From contig NZ_CP083954.1 in NCBI RefSeq assembly GCF_006442975.2, positions 744,001 through 808,000 on the forward strand: DNA of 64,000 nucleotides, read 5' to 3'. Below the pieces are notes generated by a model. That model was not told the DNA's origin, searched no databases, and saw only the letters and a list, made by a program, of their open reading frames with translations. Numbering within the stretch: the stretch's first letter is position 1; the number at the start of each line of letters is the position of its first letter. Origin of the DNA: Mesorhizobium sp. B2-1-1. GTDB lineage: Bacteria > Pseudomonadota > Alphaproteobacteria > Rhizobiales > Rhizobiaceae. Shown here one piece after another: positions 37,486 to 46,649 of the stretch. The position numbers and the translations under genes are program-made.

Positions 37486-38585
37486 GGCTTCGAACCCGAG
37501 ACGAGCGGGCGCGGCACCAGCGCGTAGAAATCGGCCGGATTGCGCACCACGCCGGCGATCTCGCCGGCGGCGTCGCCCGAGCCGGCGAAGAGATCTCCAC
37601 GCGCCGGCCCGGTGATGGCGGAGCCCGTGTCTTGCGCGATCATCAGGCACCGGAACGGTTTTGCCTCGAAAGCCGTCAGCGATGGCGCGTCGATGTAGAA
37701 GGGCGTGCCGAATGTGTGCAGCAGCCGGTCGACGGCGATCGAGCGGCCCGGCGTCAACGGCACCTTGGCGGCGGCGATCGGCCCGAGCGTTGCGTCCTCG
37801 ACCGCGGCCTCGCGGAAGAAGATATAGGAACGGTTCTGCCACAGGATCTCGTCGACGCGGCCCGGATGCGCCCTGAACCAGGCGCGGATCGACTGCATCG
37901 TCACCTTTTCCAGCGGGATCTCGCCGAGCTCGCTCAACACCTTGCCGGGTCCGGTGAAGCGCTGGCCGGACTTGGCCGCATAGGTGACGCGGCACAGCCT
38001 GCCGTCGGTCATGAGAAGCCGCGCCGCGCCCTGCACATGGATGAAGAATGCATCGACCCTGTCGGCCAGCCAGGCGATCTCCAGTCCCTTGCCGGCGAGC
38101 GCGCCGCGCTCGATCGCGCCACGGTCGAAATATTCGGCCGGCCCGTCCGGCGTCCGGCGCGCGAAAGCGAGATAGGGGTCCATTCCATCGGGCCGGTTGG
38201 CGTCGTCGATGTCGACGAGATCGGCGGGACGCGACAGCAGCGGCACGGCAAAACGCTCCGTGCGCACCGGCGAGGCCTCGACCTCCGGTTCGTAGAAGCC
38301 GGTGACGAGGCCGGCGCCGGTCTCTGGACGCACCAGCATGGGGACGAAATGACGCTCGAAGAAGGCGCGGGCTTCCGACCGGCTGGCAGGAGGGGCCGCG
38401 CGCGCCTCGACATAGGCGCCGGCAAAGGCGTCAAAGTCCACCCCGAGCGCGCCGCTGCGATAGGGCTTGGCCAGCACATGGAAGGCAGAGCGGCGAAAGG
38501 CCTCGAAGGCCGCCAGATGGTCGTCGTCATCCCAGCCGGGCAGATCGCCGAAGGATCTTTCGCTGAATGCCTGATGGAAGGACAC
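37482..38585 (-). CDS. mltA: Membrane-bound lytic murein transglycosylase A
   Basis: 367 aa. MltA domain with VTGFYEPEVEAS (about residue 95) and FFIHVQGAARLLMTDG. The 3D domain near the C-terminus carries the catalytic-region motif MIAQDTGSAITGPARGDLF (the conserved Asp residues). It cleaves peptidoglycan glycan strands. There is no convincing lipobox or signal peptide at this start, as is common for annotations in this group. It is 24 nt downstream of the Tim44-like gene and overlaps smr. Confidence 0.94.
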   Translation of the reverse strand: MSFHQAFSERSFGDLPGWDDDDHLAAFEAFRRSAFHVLAKPYRSGALGVDFDAFAGAYVEARAAPPASRSEARAFFERHFVPMLVRPETGAGLVTGFYEPEVEASPVRTERFAVPLLSRPADLVDIDDANRPDGMDPYLAFARRTPDGPAEYFDRGAIERGALAGKGLEIAWLADRVDAFFIHVQGAARLLMTDGRLCRVTYAAKSGQRFTGPGKVLSELGEIPLEKVTMQSIRAWFRAHPGRVDEILWQNRSYIFFREAAVEDATLGPIAAAKVPLTPGRSIAVDRLLHTFGTPFYIDAPSLTAFEAKPFRCLMIAQDTGSAITGPARGDLFAGSGDAAGEIAGVVRNPADFYALVPRPLVSGSKP

Positions 38586-38609
38586 GACAGGCCCGCCGCG
38601 GTCAGGGAT

Positions 38610-39314
38610 TCAATCTTCTTCTTCGGTGGCGACGAGCTTCCAGTTCGGATCGCGCGAGCGCGTGTCGCGGGCGAAGGTCCAGACGTCCTTGACCTCGGCG
38701 ACGGTTTCGGGGTCGCCGTCGATGACCGCACCGGCCTTGTCGCGCGTCGCCGAAATCAGCTCGCTGATGATGCGCAGCGTGACATGCGCCTCGCCGCCCT
38801 TCATCTCGGCCGAGACGATGTCGGCCTTGTCAATGCCGACGAAGGAAGACTGGATCTTTTCCGACCGCGCCTCGCGCTCGCCGATCGCGGCGACGAAACC
38901 GTCATAGACATCGCGCGACAGAAGGTTCTTCAGCGTTTTGCGATCGCCGTCGGCATAGGCCATGACGATCATCTCGTAAGCCATCTTGGCGCCGTCGACG
39001 AAACCCTTCGGGTCGAAGGACGGATCGTTGTCCTTGATCGTGCGCAGGCCCTTGTTGAGGTCGGTGCCGGGCTTGGCAAAGGCGTCAATGGCCGCATAGA
39101 CCTCGCCGGCCGGCTCGCCGGGCTGGCGCTTGCGCGGCAGCGACACGACATTCTCGGACTTCTGCGCATCCTTGTCGCCGGTGCGGGCGGCGGTATAGGG
39201 GTCGAAAGGCGGCCGTTCGCTGCCGGTACGACGGCCCAGCACATTGCGCAGCTGGAAAAAGATCACAACTGCCGCAATCAGAAAGAAAATCGTGCCGAAG
39301 TCGAAGAAACCCAT
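38610..39314 (-). CDS. Tim44/TimA domain protein
   Basis: 234 aa starting MGFFDFGTIFFLIAAVVIFF, a single N-terminal transmembrane helix. A low-complexity linker follows, then the Tim44-like domain (about 85-230: YAAIDAFAKPGTDLNKGLRTI to DVWTFARDTRSRDPNWKLVA). The ATG at 39314 with GGCGGAAG upstream is preferred over an in-frame TTG. In alphaproteobacteria this family (TimA) is a relative of the mitochondrial import motor subunit Tim44. It is the first gene of the tim44-mltA-smr-XRE operon and divergent from fxsA-secB. Confidence 0.92.
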   Translation of the reverse strand: MGFFDFGTIFFLIAAVVIFFQLRNVLGRRTGSERPPFDPYTAARTGDKDAQKSENVVSLPRKRQPGEPAGEVYAAIDAFAKPGTDLNKGLRTIKDNDPSFDPKGFVDGAKMAYEMIVMAYADGDRKTLKNLLSRDVYDGFVAAIGEREARSEKIQSSFVGIDKADIVSAEMKGGEAHVTLRIISELISATRDKAGAVIDGDPETVAEVKDVWTFARDTRSRDPNWKLVATEEED

Positions 39315-39527
39315 ATCTTCCGCCAATCAATCCTGCCCTCGGCCGGACCGCCCGGCCAACAGGGCAGCGGTCGCATAGCGTTCAACATGCAAACCATATA
39401 GAACGCAAGGCGCAATCATTCAAATCAAAGGCAGCCATACCTATCTAACAGCCTCGGCGCCAGCGGCCGGCGGCCGCTGGCAGGCAAAGCAGACCAACGC
39501 CAGAACGATCGGAAGGATCGGCAAGAC

Positions 39528-40028
39528 TTGCGCATTTCGTTATTTCCCGTTTTTCTTCTGGCGCTTCCGCTGCTGGAGATCGCCGGCTTCGTCATAGTCG
39601 GGCGCCAGATCGGCGCGCTGGCGACGGTCGGCCTGGTGCTCGCCTCGAGCATCGCCGGGGCGCTGCTGCTCAGGCATCAGGGTTTTGGCGTCATGAGCCG
39701 CATCAGCACCGAGATGGGCGCCGGCCGCGATCCGAGCCGCCAGCTCGCGCACGGCGCCATGATCGTGCTCGCCGCGATCCTGCTGATCATCCCGGGCTTC
39801 ATATCGGACATTTTCGGCATTCTCCTGTTCCTGCCGCCGGTGCGCGATCTTGCCTGGCGCAGGCTCAAGGGCCGCATCGTGGTGGCGACGAATTTCTCGG
39901 CCGGCGGCTTCCGCGGCCGGCCGCGCGACAGGGTCATCGACCTCGACGACGGCGATTATTCGCGCGAAGACGATTTCAAGCGCGGGCCGGACCACAATTC
40001 GCCATGGCGCCGCCTGAAGGACGACTGA
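39528..40028 (+). CDS. fxsA: FxsA family membrane protein
   Basis: 166 aa starting at TTG 39528 (MRISLFPVFLLALPLLEIAG). Helices: 1-22, 27-48 and 75-98. The family signature is LEIAGFVIVGRQIGALATVG plus HAGM-like LAHGAMIVLAAILLIIPGFISDIFG. The C-terminus is charged. Overexpressed FxsA relieves F-plasmid exclusion of T7 in E. coli; its normal role is unknown. secB follows on the same strand. Confidence 0.92.
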   Translation: MRISLFPVFLLALPLLEIAGFVIVGRQIGALATVGLVLASSIAGALLLRHQGFGVMSRISTEMGAGRDPSRQLAHGAMIVLAAILLIIPGFISDIFGILLFLPPVRDLAWRRLKGRIVVATNFSAGGFRGRPRDRVIDLDDGDYSREDDFKRGPDHNSPWRRLKDD

Positions 40029-40195
40029 GGCTATATTGATGTTCAGGTGATGCCGGCCTGACCTGAATCTCGACGCAGTCTGGATCCCCTCCGGTCGCAA
40101 GGCGGCAAACCTTGTCTTGTCATGCCGGCCATGGTAGCGAACGCCCGATTTCAATTCGGTCAGCAATGCTGCCCAGGCAAAAGGACACAAGGCTC

Positions 40196-40693
40196 ATGGC
40201 CAGCAAAGATGACGCGCCGGTCGGCGCCAACGGAAACGGCAACACGGCGCAGCCCTCGCTCAACGTCCTTGCCCAGTATGTGAAGGACCTTTCCTTCGAG
40301 AGCCCCGGCGCGCCGAACTCGCTGCGCGGCCGCGATAAGGCGCCCGGCATCGCCATCAACGTCAACGTCAACGCCAATCCGCTCTCCGACAAGCAGTTCG
40401 ACGTCAACCTGACGCTGAACGCCAAGGCGTCCTTCGACCAGGAAGTGCTGTTCAATGTCGAACTGGTCTATGGCGGCGTTTTCGCCATCAGTGGCTTCCC
40501 GCAGGAACACATGTTGCCGATCCTGTTCATCGAATGCCCGCGGCTGCTGTTCCCGTTCGCCCGGCAGATCATCGCCGAGGCAACGCGCAATGGCGGCTTC
40601 CCGCCGCTGATGCTCGACCCGATCGATTTCGCGCAGATGTTCCAGCAGAAGCTGGCCGAGGACCAGGCGGCGTCGAAGGTCCAGGTGAGCTGA
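40196..40693 (+). CDS. secB: Protein-export chaperone SecB
   Basis: 165 aa tetrameric chaperone that delivers unfolded preproteins to SecA. SecB signatures: [40 protein letters not shown] and [34 protein letters not shown] (as separate motifs [11 protein letters not shown] and [13 protein letters not shown]). The start [10 protein letters not shown] was chosen because the frame upstream is not conserved. It is followed by a canonical terminator. Confidence 0.96.
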   Translation: MASKDDAPVGANGNGNTAQPSLNVLAQYVKDLSFESPGAPNSLRGRDKAPGIAINVNVNANPLSDKQFDVNLTLNAKASFDQEVLFNVELVYGGVFAISGFPQEHMLPILFIECPRLLFPFARQIIAEATRNGGFPPLMLDPIDFAQMFQQKLAEDQAASKVQVS

Positions 40694-40721
40694 TTCCGGC
40701 TCGTACGGATATTGCAGAAAG

Positions 40722-40745
40722 ACCCGGCCTCGCGCCGGGTTTTTC
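40722..40745 (+). terminator. Rho-independent terminator of secB
   Basis: Stem ACCCGGC/GCCGGGT with loop CTCGC followed by TTTTT, 29 nt after the secB stop. Canonical and correctly oriented. It also separates secB from the convergent dnaQ. Confidence 0.85.
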
Positions 40746-40800
40746 GTTTTCGAGGCCGGTTTGGCCGCGAAGCCCCCCGACTTCGAGGAGAACGGCGCGC

Positions 40801-41505
40801 TTAGGCGCCCATCACCTTCAGCCACAGCGCCTTCTCACCCAGCGTGGCGACCATGCCGGCATGCGCCGCGCGCTCGGCTTCGCTCAGGCGCGGGGGGAGG
40901 GCGATCGGCCGCGCACCGACCGAGATGTCGATGTCTGCCACTTCGCCCGCGCCGTTCATCTGCACTGAAACGGTGTCCAGGATCAGAGCCGTCTGTTTGC
41001 CGCCGATCAGCTCGATATAGACTTCGGCCAGCAGCTCCGAATCCAGCAAGGCGCCGTGCTTGGTGCGCCGCGCATTGTCGATGCCATAGCGCCGGCAGAG
41101 CGCATCGAGCGAATTGGGACCCATCGGATGCCTGCGCCGCGCCAGCGCCAGCGTGTCGACGACGCGCCCGATATCGACGGCCGGATGGCCGAGCCGGCCG
41201 AACTCGACATTGAGGAAGCCGATGTCGAAGGTGGCATTGTGTGCGACCAGCTTGGCGCCGTCGGTGAAGGCGATCCACTCCTCGACGATCTCGGCGAAGG
41301 ACGGCTTGCCTTGCAGGTCCGCCATGCTGATGCCGTGCACGGCCTGCGCCTCGGCGTGGATCGAGCGGCCCTGCGGGTTGATGTAGTGGTGGAAGGTCTT
41401 GCCGGTTGGAAAGCGGTTGACCAGCTCGACGCCGCCAAGCTCGATGATGCGGTCGTCGCGCATGTCGAGGCCGGTGGTTTCCGTATCGAAAATGATCTCA
41501 CGCAT
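40801..41505 (-). CDS. dnaQ: DNA polymerase III epsilon subunit (proofreading exonuclease)
   Basis: 234 aa DEDDh exonuclease. Exo I is FDTETTGLD (Asp, Glu), Exo II is AHNATFDIGFLN and Exo III is HGALLDSELLAEVY (His, Asp). The start MREIIFDTETTG was chosen at the conserved N-terminus. It proofreads replicative synthesis. It lies next to coaE on the same strand, a common alphaproteobacterial arrangement. Confidence 0.96.
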   Translation of the reverse strand: MREIIFDTETTGLDMRDDRIIELGGVELVNRFPTGKTFHHYINPQGRSIHAEAQAVHGISMADLQGKPSFAEIVEEWIAFTDGAKLVAHNATFDIGFLNVEFGRLGHPAVDIGRVVDTLALARRRHPMGPNSLDALCRRYGIDNARRTKHGALLDSELLAEVYIELIGGKQTALILDTVSVQMNGAGEVADIDISVGARPIALPPRLSEAERAAHAGMVATLGEKALWLKVMGA

Positions 41506-41570
41506 CGAATCAGTCGCTCCTGGCAAGCAGAATCGTGAGAGCGGAACAAAATGGCAATGGGCAATGACTT

Positions 41571-41600
41571 TTTTCCTTCTCCCCTGTGGGAGAAGGAAAA
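41571..41600. repeat. Hairpin with 13-bp arms between coaE and dnaQ
   Basis: TTTTCCTTCTCCC and GGGAGAAGGAAAA arms with a 4-nt loop. The sequence CTTCTCCC/GGGAGAAG recalls the core of family B repeats. It has no trailing T-run in the leftward direction. Confidence 0.5.
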
Positions 41601-41611
41601 GAGGCGCCGAT

Positions 41612-42193
41612 CTAACCTCTCAAATCCGCGATGATAGCTTTGACCTCAGCCCGCGCGGCATCCAGGCCCTGGCTGGTATCGATGACGAAGTCGGCCTGGC
41701 GGCGCTTTTGCGCATCCGGCACCTGGCTGGCCAGGATGGAGGCGAGTTTCTCTTCGCTCATGCCGGGCCGCGCCAGCACGCGCTGGCGCTGGACTTCGGC
41801 CGGCGCGGTGACGACGACGACCTTGTCGACGCGGTCGCGGCCGCCGGTTTCGAACAGGAGCGGAATGTCGAGGACGGCAAGCGGCGCGCCGGCGACGCGG
41901 TTGCGCGCCAGGAACGCGTCGGCGTCGGCGCGCACCAGCGGATGGATGATCGCTTCCAGCCTTTTCAGCGCGGCCGCATCGCCAAGCACCCGAGCGCCGA
42001 GCTTTGCCCGGTCGACGCCTCCGGCGCCGGTGGTTCCTGGAAACGCGGCCTCGACCAGGGGGGCTGCCTTGCCGGCATAGAGGCGATGCACCGTCTCGTC
42101 GGAATCGTGGACCGGGACGCCGGCCTCGGCAAACATTTTCGCGGTGGTCGACTTGCCCATGCCGATCGAACCGGTGAGGCCGAGAACGATCAT
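41612..42193 (-). CDS. coaE: Dephospho-CoA kinase
   Basis: 193 aa, last step of CoA synthesis. The Walker A loop [17 protein letters not shown] is at the N-terminus, with the conserved [13 protein letters not shown] (Asp) and [12 protein letters not shown] downstream. Its ATG overlaps the aroE stop (ATGA). It is part of the leftward maf-aroE-coaE-dnaQ run. Confidence 0.96.
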   Translation of the reverse strand: MIVLGLTGSIGMGKSTTAKMFAEAGVPVHDSDETVHRLYAGKAAPLVEAAFPGTTGAGGVDRAKLGARVLGDAAALKRLEAIIHPLVRADADAFLARNRVAGAPLAVLDIPLLFETGGRDRVDKVVVVTAPAEVQRQRVLARPGMSEEKLASILASQVPDAQKRRQADFVIDTSQGLDAARAEVKAIIADLRG

Positions 42194-43032
42194 GGTTTTG
42201 GCGCCAGATCGGCTTCGACGAGCGCGCGCAATTCGGGTGTGACCTGGGGCCGCACGCCGAACCAGCGCTCGAAACCCGGCACCGCCTGGTTGAGCAGCAT
42301 GCCGAGGCCGTCCACCGTCTTCAGCTTGCGCGCGCTTGCCGCCGCAAGCAGCGGCGTCTCGAGCGGCACATAGACGATATCGGTGACGATCGCGTGGTCC
42401 GGCAAAAGGGCCGGGTCGGCGGCCAGACCCTCATTGCCTTGCATGCCGAGCGCCGTGGTGTTGATGAGCAGGCCGGCATCGGCAAGCAGTTCACCGGTCG
42501 CCGCCATGCCATGCGCCGAGACACCGGCGCCGAACCGGTCGCGCAATTCCACCGCCCGGGCAAGCGTGCGGTTGACGATGCGGATATCGCGGATGCCGCG
42601 CTGCTTCAGCGCGTGGATGACGGCGCGCGAGGCGCCGCCGGCGCCGAGCACCACCGCCGGGCCAATGGACGCCCAACCCGGCGCATGATCGTCGAGATTG
42701 GCGGCGAAGCCATGGCTGTCGGTGTTGCCGCCCCACAGGTGACCGTCCTCCAGCCAAAGCGTGTTGACGGCACCGATCTGCTGGGCTGCCTCATCGCGGT
42801 GCTCGACCAGGGCGAAGACGGCCTCCTTGTGCGGGATGGTGACGTTGCCGCCGAGATAACCGCTCGCTTGCAATGTGCTCAGGAATTCGGCGAAATCCTG
42901 CGGCGCGACATCGATCGCCTGGTAGCTGCCGTCGATGCCGTATCTGGCCAGCCAGTGGCCGTGGATCTTCGGCGAGCGCGAATGCTTGATCGGGTGACCG
43001 GTGACGAAGGCCTTTTTGGTCGCCTCAGCCAT
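42190..43032 (-). CDS. aroE: Shikimate dehydrogenase
   Basis: 280 aa NADP-dependent enzyme of the shikimate pathway. The substrate site is [14 protein letters not shown], the catalytic Lys is in [11 protein letters not shown], the cofactor loop is [15 protein letters not shown] and NRT follows. The start [12 protein letters not shown] overlaps the maf stop region by 8 nt. Length is normal. Confidence 0.96.
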   Translation of the reverse strand: MAEATKKAFVTGHPIKHSRSPKIHGHWLARYGIDGSYQAIDVAPQDFAEFLSTLQASGYLGGNVTIPHKEAVFALVEHRDEAAQQIGAVNTLWLEDGHLWGGNTDSHGFAANLDDHAPGWASIGPAVVLGAGGASRAVIHALKQRGIRDIRIVNRTLARAVELRDRFGAGVSAHGMAATGELLADAGLLINTTALGMQGNEGLAADPALLPDHAIVTDIVYVPLETPLLAAASARKLKTVDGLGMLLNQAVPGFERWFGVRPQVTPELRALVEADLAPKP

Positions 43033-43624
43033 CGATCGCTCCCAGCGTGCGCAGTTCGGCCAGCAGCGGCAGCAGCGGCAGGCCGACAATGGTAAAGTGG
43101 TCGCCCTCGATCTTCTCGAAGAGCTGGATGCCTTCGCCTTCGACCTGGTAGGCGCCGACGCTCGACAGCGCCCTTGAGCCGACGCGCGCCAGATGGCGGC
43201 CGATGAAGGCCGGGTCAAGCTTGCGCATGGTGAGGCTGGCGATGCCGACATGGCGCCACAGCACCTGGCCGTCGCGGACCAGGACCGCGGCGCTGTTGAG
43301 CTGATGGGTCCTTCCCGACAGCGCCAGCAGATGGCGGCGCGCCCCTTCCATGTCGGCCGGCTTGTGGAACACCTCGTCGCCGAGCGACAGCGTCTGGTCG
43401 CAGCCGAGCACCAGCGCGCCGGGCCTGCGCCCGCTCACTTCGGTGGCCTTGGCTTCGGCCAGCACCAGCGCGACATCCTCGGGCGAGGCGCCGCTGCCTT
43501 GCAGGGGCGCCTCGAGCGCGCGCTCGTCGACATCAGGCGCAACCGCCTCGACGTCGATGCCGGCACCGAGGAGCATCGCCTTGCGGAACGGACTGCCGGA
43601 GGCGAGGATGATTTTTTCGGTCAT
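43025..43624 (-). CDS. Maf-like nucleotide pyrophosphatase
   Basis: 199 aa. The N-terminal signature is [19 protein letters not shown], with [18 protein letters not shown] (Asp) and [20 protein letters not shown]. Maf proteins hydrolyse modified or canonical nucleoside triphosphates and affect septum formation in some bacteria. It precedes aroE with an 8-nt overlap. This is the diverged Maf type found next to aroE in alphaproteobacteria. Confidence 0.93.
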   Translation of the reverse strand: MTEKIILASGSPFRKAMLLGAGIDVEAVAPDVDERALEAPLQGSGASPEDVALVLAEAKATEVSGRRPGALVLGCDQTLSLGDEVFHKPADMEGARRHLLALSGRTHQLNSAAVLVRDGQVLWRHVGIASLTMRKLDPAFIGRHLARVGSRALSSVGAYQVEGEGIQLFEKIEGDHFTIVGLPLLPLLAELRTLGAIDG

Positions 43625-43681
43625 GCTGGTTCACCCAGGATTGGCGTTCCGTCGCGCACCCCTCACTTATCTCACCTGCAC

Positions 43682-44503
43682 CTACCGCGTCTTCCCCCGC
43701 AGGGCAACGATTGCCGCCGCCGTTTCCTCGATCGAGCGGCGGCTGACGTCGATCATCGGCCAGCCATGGCGGGTACAGATCTGGCGGGCATAGGCGAGCT
43801 CCTCGTTGATGGCGGCGCGGTCGACATAGTCGCCTGGCACATAGGCGCTGCTGTTGCCGAGGATGCGGTTCTGGCGGACATGCGAGATGCGTTCAGCGGT
43901 GGCGACAAGGCCGACGATCAGCGGCGTCCTGGCGTTGACCAGGCTTTCGGGCACCGGCACGCCGAGCACGATCGGAATGTTGGCGGTCTTGATGCCCCTG
44001 TTGGCGAGATAGATGCTGGTCGGCGTCTTGGACGTGCGCGAAATGCCGACCAGCACGATGTCGGCATCGTCCATATTGGCCGGCAACTGGCCGTCATCAT
44101 GTTCCATGGTGAAGTTGAGTGCGTCGATGCGGCGGAAATATTCGGCATCGAGGACGTGCTGGGCGCCGACGCGGCGGCCGGCGGGCGTGCCCAGATAGGA
44201 CTGGAAGACGGTGAGCACCGGCTCCAGCACGGAGACGCAGGGCAGGCCCATGGCGGCGCAGCGCTCGTCGATGCCGCGCGCCAGCTTCTGGTCGACGACG
44301 GTGTAGAGAATGATGCCTGGCTCCTCCTCGATGTCCTCGAACACCTTGGCCACCTGTTTTTCGGTTCGGATGAGCGGGTAGATGTGCTCGATGGCGCGCG
44401 CATCCTTGTATTGCGCCGAAGCCGCACGGCCGGCCGCGAGCAGCGTTTCGCCGGTGGCGTCGGAGATCAGGTGCAGGTGGAAGAAGCTCTGGGGTTTGTT
44501 CAC
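43682..44503 (-). CDS. Pyruvate, water dikinase/PPDK regulatory protein (DUF299)
   Basis: 273 aa bifunctional Ser/Thr kinase and phosphorylase controlling PPDK or PEP synthase. N-terminal [20 protein letters not shown]. The nucleotide-binding loop is [21 protein letters not shown] (G-x-S-R-x-x-K-T-P-x-x), and the C-terminal block is [24 protein letters not shown]. Starts at GTG 44503. This is the first leftward gene beside the putative origin; in related genomes the same family sits opposite hemE at the origin. Confidence 0.94.
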   Translation of the reverse strand: MNKPQSFFHLHLISDATGETLLAAGRAASAQYKDARAIEHIYPLIRTEKQVAKVFEDIEEEPGIILYTVVDQKLARGIDERCAAMGLPCVSVLEPVLTVFQSYLGTPAGRRVGAQHVLDAEYFRRIDALNFTMEHDDGQLPANMDDADIVLVGISRTSKTPTSIYLANRGIKTANIPIVLGVPVPESLVNARTPLIVGLVATAERISHVRQNRILGNSSAYVPGDYVDRAAINEELAYARQICTRHGWPMIDVSRRSIEETAAAIVALRGKTR

Positions 44504-44907
44504 AGGGTTTTACCTAGGGCTGTGGGCGGATGTGGATAAAGCAGGGTTCGGAAAACCCGCCGGCCGGAGCGACTGTATCAGATGCCGGTTTGTCCACAAT
44601 TCGATGCGCTGTAGGCTTCGTCGGGCGGCTGGGGACAAGTCCGTGGACGAAGATTTCTGCCTTTTGTCTGTCCACAGGACGTACCTGCAGGATCGCTGCT
44701 CTAGCGCGTTGAGTCCAATGGAAGATTCCGGCTCGTCCCCAGAACCATGCAAGGGGCGATTGGAAATGCGCGACAATATGCTTGCTGGTGTTTTGACGGC
44801 CAAAGCGGGACAGGTGACAACCACCACAACCAACAGACTCTTAGAATCAGAAGATTCTTTAAAATAAGATATTTGATTAAAGGGAAGCCGGGAGAGGCGA
44901 GCGCTCT
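44504..44907. other. Putative chromosomal replication origin (oriC)
   Basis: 404-nt gap between the divergent kinase regulator and hemE, the position of oriC in Caulobacter and other alphaproteobacteria. Seen directly: one perfect DnaA box (44531-44539), one box with a single mismatch (TTGTCCACA, 44590-44598), and degenerate ones at 44496-44504, 44630-44638 and 44668-44676. There are five GANTC methylation sites (44711, 44724, 44836, 44844, 44853) and an AT-rich stretch at 44829-44885 with the inverted repeat AGAATC-AGAA-GATTCT (44843-44858), a candidate unwinding element. Gene direction diverges from here, and parAB lies 10 kb away. Confidence 0.75.
44531..44539 (-). promoter_or_regulatory. 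Perfect DnaA box
   Basis: TGTGGATAA on the plus strand is TTATCCACA on the minus strand, the consensus DnaA box, within the putative origin. Confidence 0.8.
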
Positions 44908-45939
44908 ATGCCTGCAAAACGGATCATGCTGGACGTGCTGAAGGGTGAGACGGTGTTTCCGCCGCCGCTCTGGATGATGCGCCAGGCCGGGCGCTATCTA
45001 CCGGAATACCGCGAGACGCGCCGACGCGCAGGTTCATTCCTCGACCTCTGCTATGATCCCGACCTTGCCTTCGAGGTGACCATGCAGCCGATCGAGCGCT
45101 TCGGCTTCGACGCTTCGATCCTGTTCTCCGACATCCTTGTCGTTCCGCATGCGCTTGGCCGCGACGTGCGCTTCGAAGAGGGGCGAGGGCCGCTGCTGAC
45201 GCCGATCACGGCGGCTGAAATCGCGGCCCTGGACAGCACGGTGTTTCACGTGAATCTCGAACCGGTCTACGAGACGGTTCGCCGGTTGCGGACGAAACTG
45301 CCCGATGAAATCACGCTGATCGGCTTCTGCGGCGCGCCATGGACGGTGGCGACCTACATGATCGCCGGGCACGGCACGCCGGACCAGGCGCCGGCGCGGC
45401 TGTTCGCCTATCGCGAGCCGGCGGCGTTTCGTCGGCTGCTCAAGGTGCTGGCCGATCATTCGGCCGCCTATCTCATCAGGCAGATCGAGGCCGGCGCCGA
45501 TATGGTACAGATATTCGATTCCTGGTCCGGCGTGCTCGACGATGCTTGTTTCGAGCTGTTCTGCGTCGAGCCGGTGGCCGAGATCGTCAGGCAGGTTCGA
45601 GCGGTCCATCCCGATGTGCCGATCATCGGTTTTCCCAAGGGCGCCGGCGCGCGCTACCGGAGCTATCGCGAGAAGACCGGCGTCACGGGGCTGGGGATCG
45701 ACTGGACGGTGCCGCTGGAGACAGCGAAGGCGTTGCAGCGGGAAGGGGCCGTCCAGGGCAATCTCGATCCGCTGCGGCTGGTCGCCGGCGGCAAGGTGCT
45801 GGCCGACGGCGTCAGCGCGATCCTGGAGAGCCTGGGAAGCGGACCGTTGATCTTCAATCTTGGCCACGGCATTACCCCGGAAACGCCGATTGCGCATGTC
45901 GAGGCGATGGTGAAACTGGTGAGGAGCGCGACACGCTGA
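44908..45939 (+). CDS. hemE: Uroporphyrinogen decarboxylase
   Basis: 343 aa, heme pathway: uroporphyrinogen III to coproporphyrinogen III. Signatures: [20 protein letters not shown] near the N-terminus (substrate arginines), [35 protein letters not shown] and [10 protein letters not shown]. The hemE gene beside the origin is a hallmark of alphaproteobacteria. It overlaps hemJ by one base. Confidence 0.97.
   Translation: MPAKRIMLDVLKGETVFPPPLWMMRQAGRYLPEYRETRRRAGSFLDLCYDPDLAFEVTMQPIERFGFDASILFSDILVVPHALGRDVRFEEGRGPLLTPITAAEIAALDSTVFHVNLEPVYETVRRLRTKLPDEITLIGFCGAPWTVATYMIAGHGTPDQAPARLFAYREPAAFRRLLKVLADHSAAYLIRQIEAGADMVQIFDSWSGVLDDACFELFCVEPVAEIVRQVRAVHPDVPIIGFPKGAGARYRSYREKTGVTGLGIDWTVPLETAKALQREGAVQGNLDPLRLVAGGKVLADGVSAILESLGSGPLIFNLGHGITPETPIAHVEAMVKLVRSATR
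45242..45257. promoter_or_regulatory. parS-like site inside hemE
   Basis: TGTTTCACGTGAATCT, two mismatches from the palindrome TGTTTCACGTGAAACA. It is within hemE codons, about 350 bp to the right of the putative origin. Confidence 0.4.
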
Positions 45940-46475
45940 TGGCCGGGATGAGCAACACCAACAGCACGGGCCAGGCGATGATGCGCATGGTGATCGGCAT
46001 CGTGGCCCTGGTCGTGCTCACCGCGCTGCTGTTTCTGGCGGCCCCAGACGGCTTCTATCTCTGGGCCAAGGCGATCCACGTTCTTGCCGTCATCTCGTGG
46101 ATGGCGGGCATGCTCTATCTGCCGCGGCTGCTGGTCTATCACGCTGATGCCGAGAAGGGTTCGGTGCAGTCGGAGACTTTCAAGGTGATGGAGCGCCGGC
46201 TGCTGCGCGGCATCATCAACCCGGCGATGATCGTCACCTGGGTATTCGGCCTATGGCTGGCCTGGAAAGGTTTCGGTTTCCAGGGCGGCTGGCTGCACGG
46301 CAAGATCGCGCTGGTGCTGGTTCTGTCGGGCATCCACGGCTATCTGGCCGGCGCGGTGCGAAAATTCGCTGAGGATCGTAACGAAAAACCCGCGAGGCAC
46401 TGGCGGATCGTCAATGAGATCCCCACATTGCTGATGATCGCTATCGTGATCCTGGTCGTCGTCAAGCCGTTCTGA
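45939..46475 (+). CDS. hemJ: Protoporphyrinogen oxidase HemJ (CopD-like membrane protein)
   Basis: 178 aa, four to five transmembrane segments. HemJ signature: LWAKAIHVLAVISWMAGMLYLPRLLVYHAD (the essential His in AIHV, followed by WMAG and LPRL), and later RLLRGIINPAMIVTW. It oxidises protoporphyrinogen IX, and its place right after hemE fits. ATG overlaps the hemE TGA by one base; a second Met (MSNTNSTG, three codons in) is an alternative. Confidence 0.93.
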   Translation: MAGMSNTNSTGQAMMRMVIGIVALVVLTALLFLAAPDGFYLWAKAIHVLAVISWMAGMLYLPRLLVYHADAEKGSVQSETFKVMERRLLRGIINPAMIVTWVFGLWLAWKGFGFQGGWLHGKIALVLVLSGIHGYLAGAVRKFAEDRNEKPARHWRIVNEIPTLLMIAIVILVVVKPF

Positions 46476-46540
46476 ACCTTCAGACCTCTCTCACGACCTG
46501 TTAAAAGGCGGCTTGCTCTTTCAGCCGGCCGACGATAAAA

Positions 46541-46560
46541 GACGGGTCTTCCTTCCCGTC
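46541..46560 (+). promoter_or_regulatory. Hairpin in the rho leader
   Basis: GACGGG/CCCGTC stem with an 8-nt loop in the 174-nt leader between hemJ and rho. Rho leaders are often attenuated autogenously; no T-run directly follows. Function inferred and weak. Confidence 0.3.
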
Positions 46561-46649
46561 ATGCGCCGCCCTTCATTGCTTTTGGCCGCGCCCGGCATTT
46601 ATCGCATCCCGCCGATTTCCTCCCAAAAGCCTACCCAGAGTCTATCCTA

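Noticed and set aside
44857..44880. CtrA box (TTAA-N7-TTAA) in the origin
   Set aside because: Two TTAA motifs are present but 14 nt apart rather than 7, so no proper CtrA site can be claimed.
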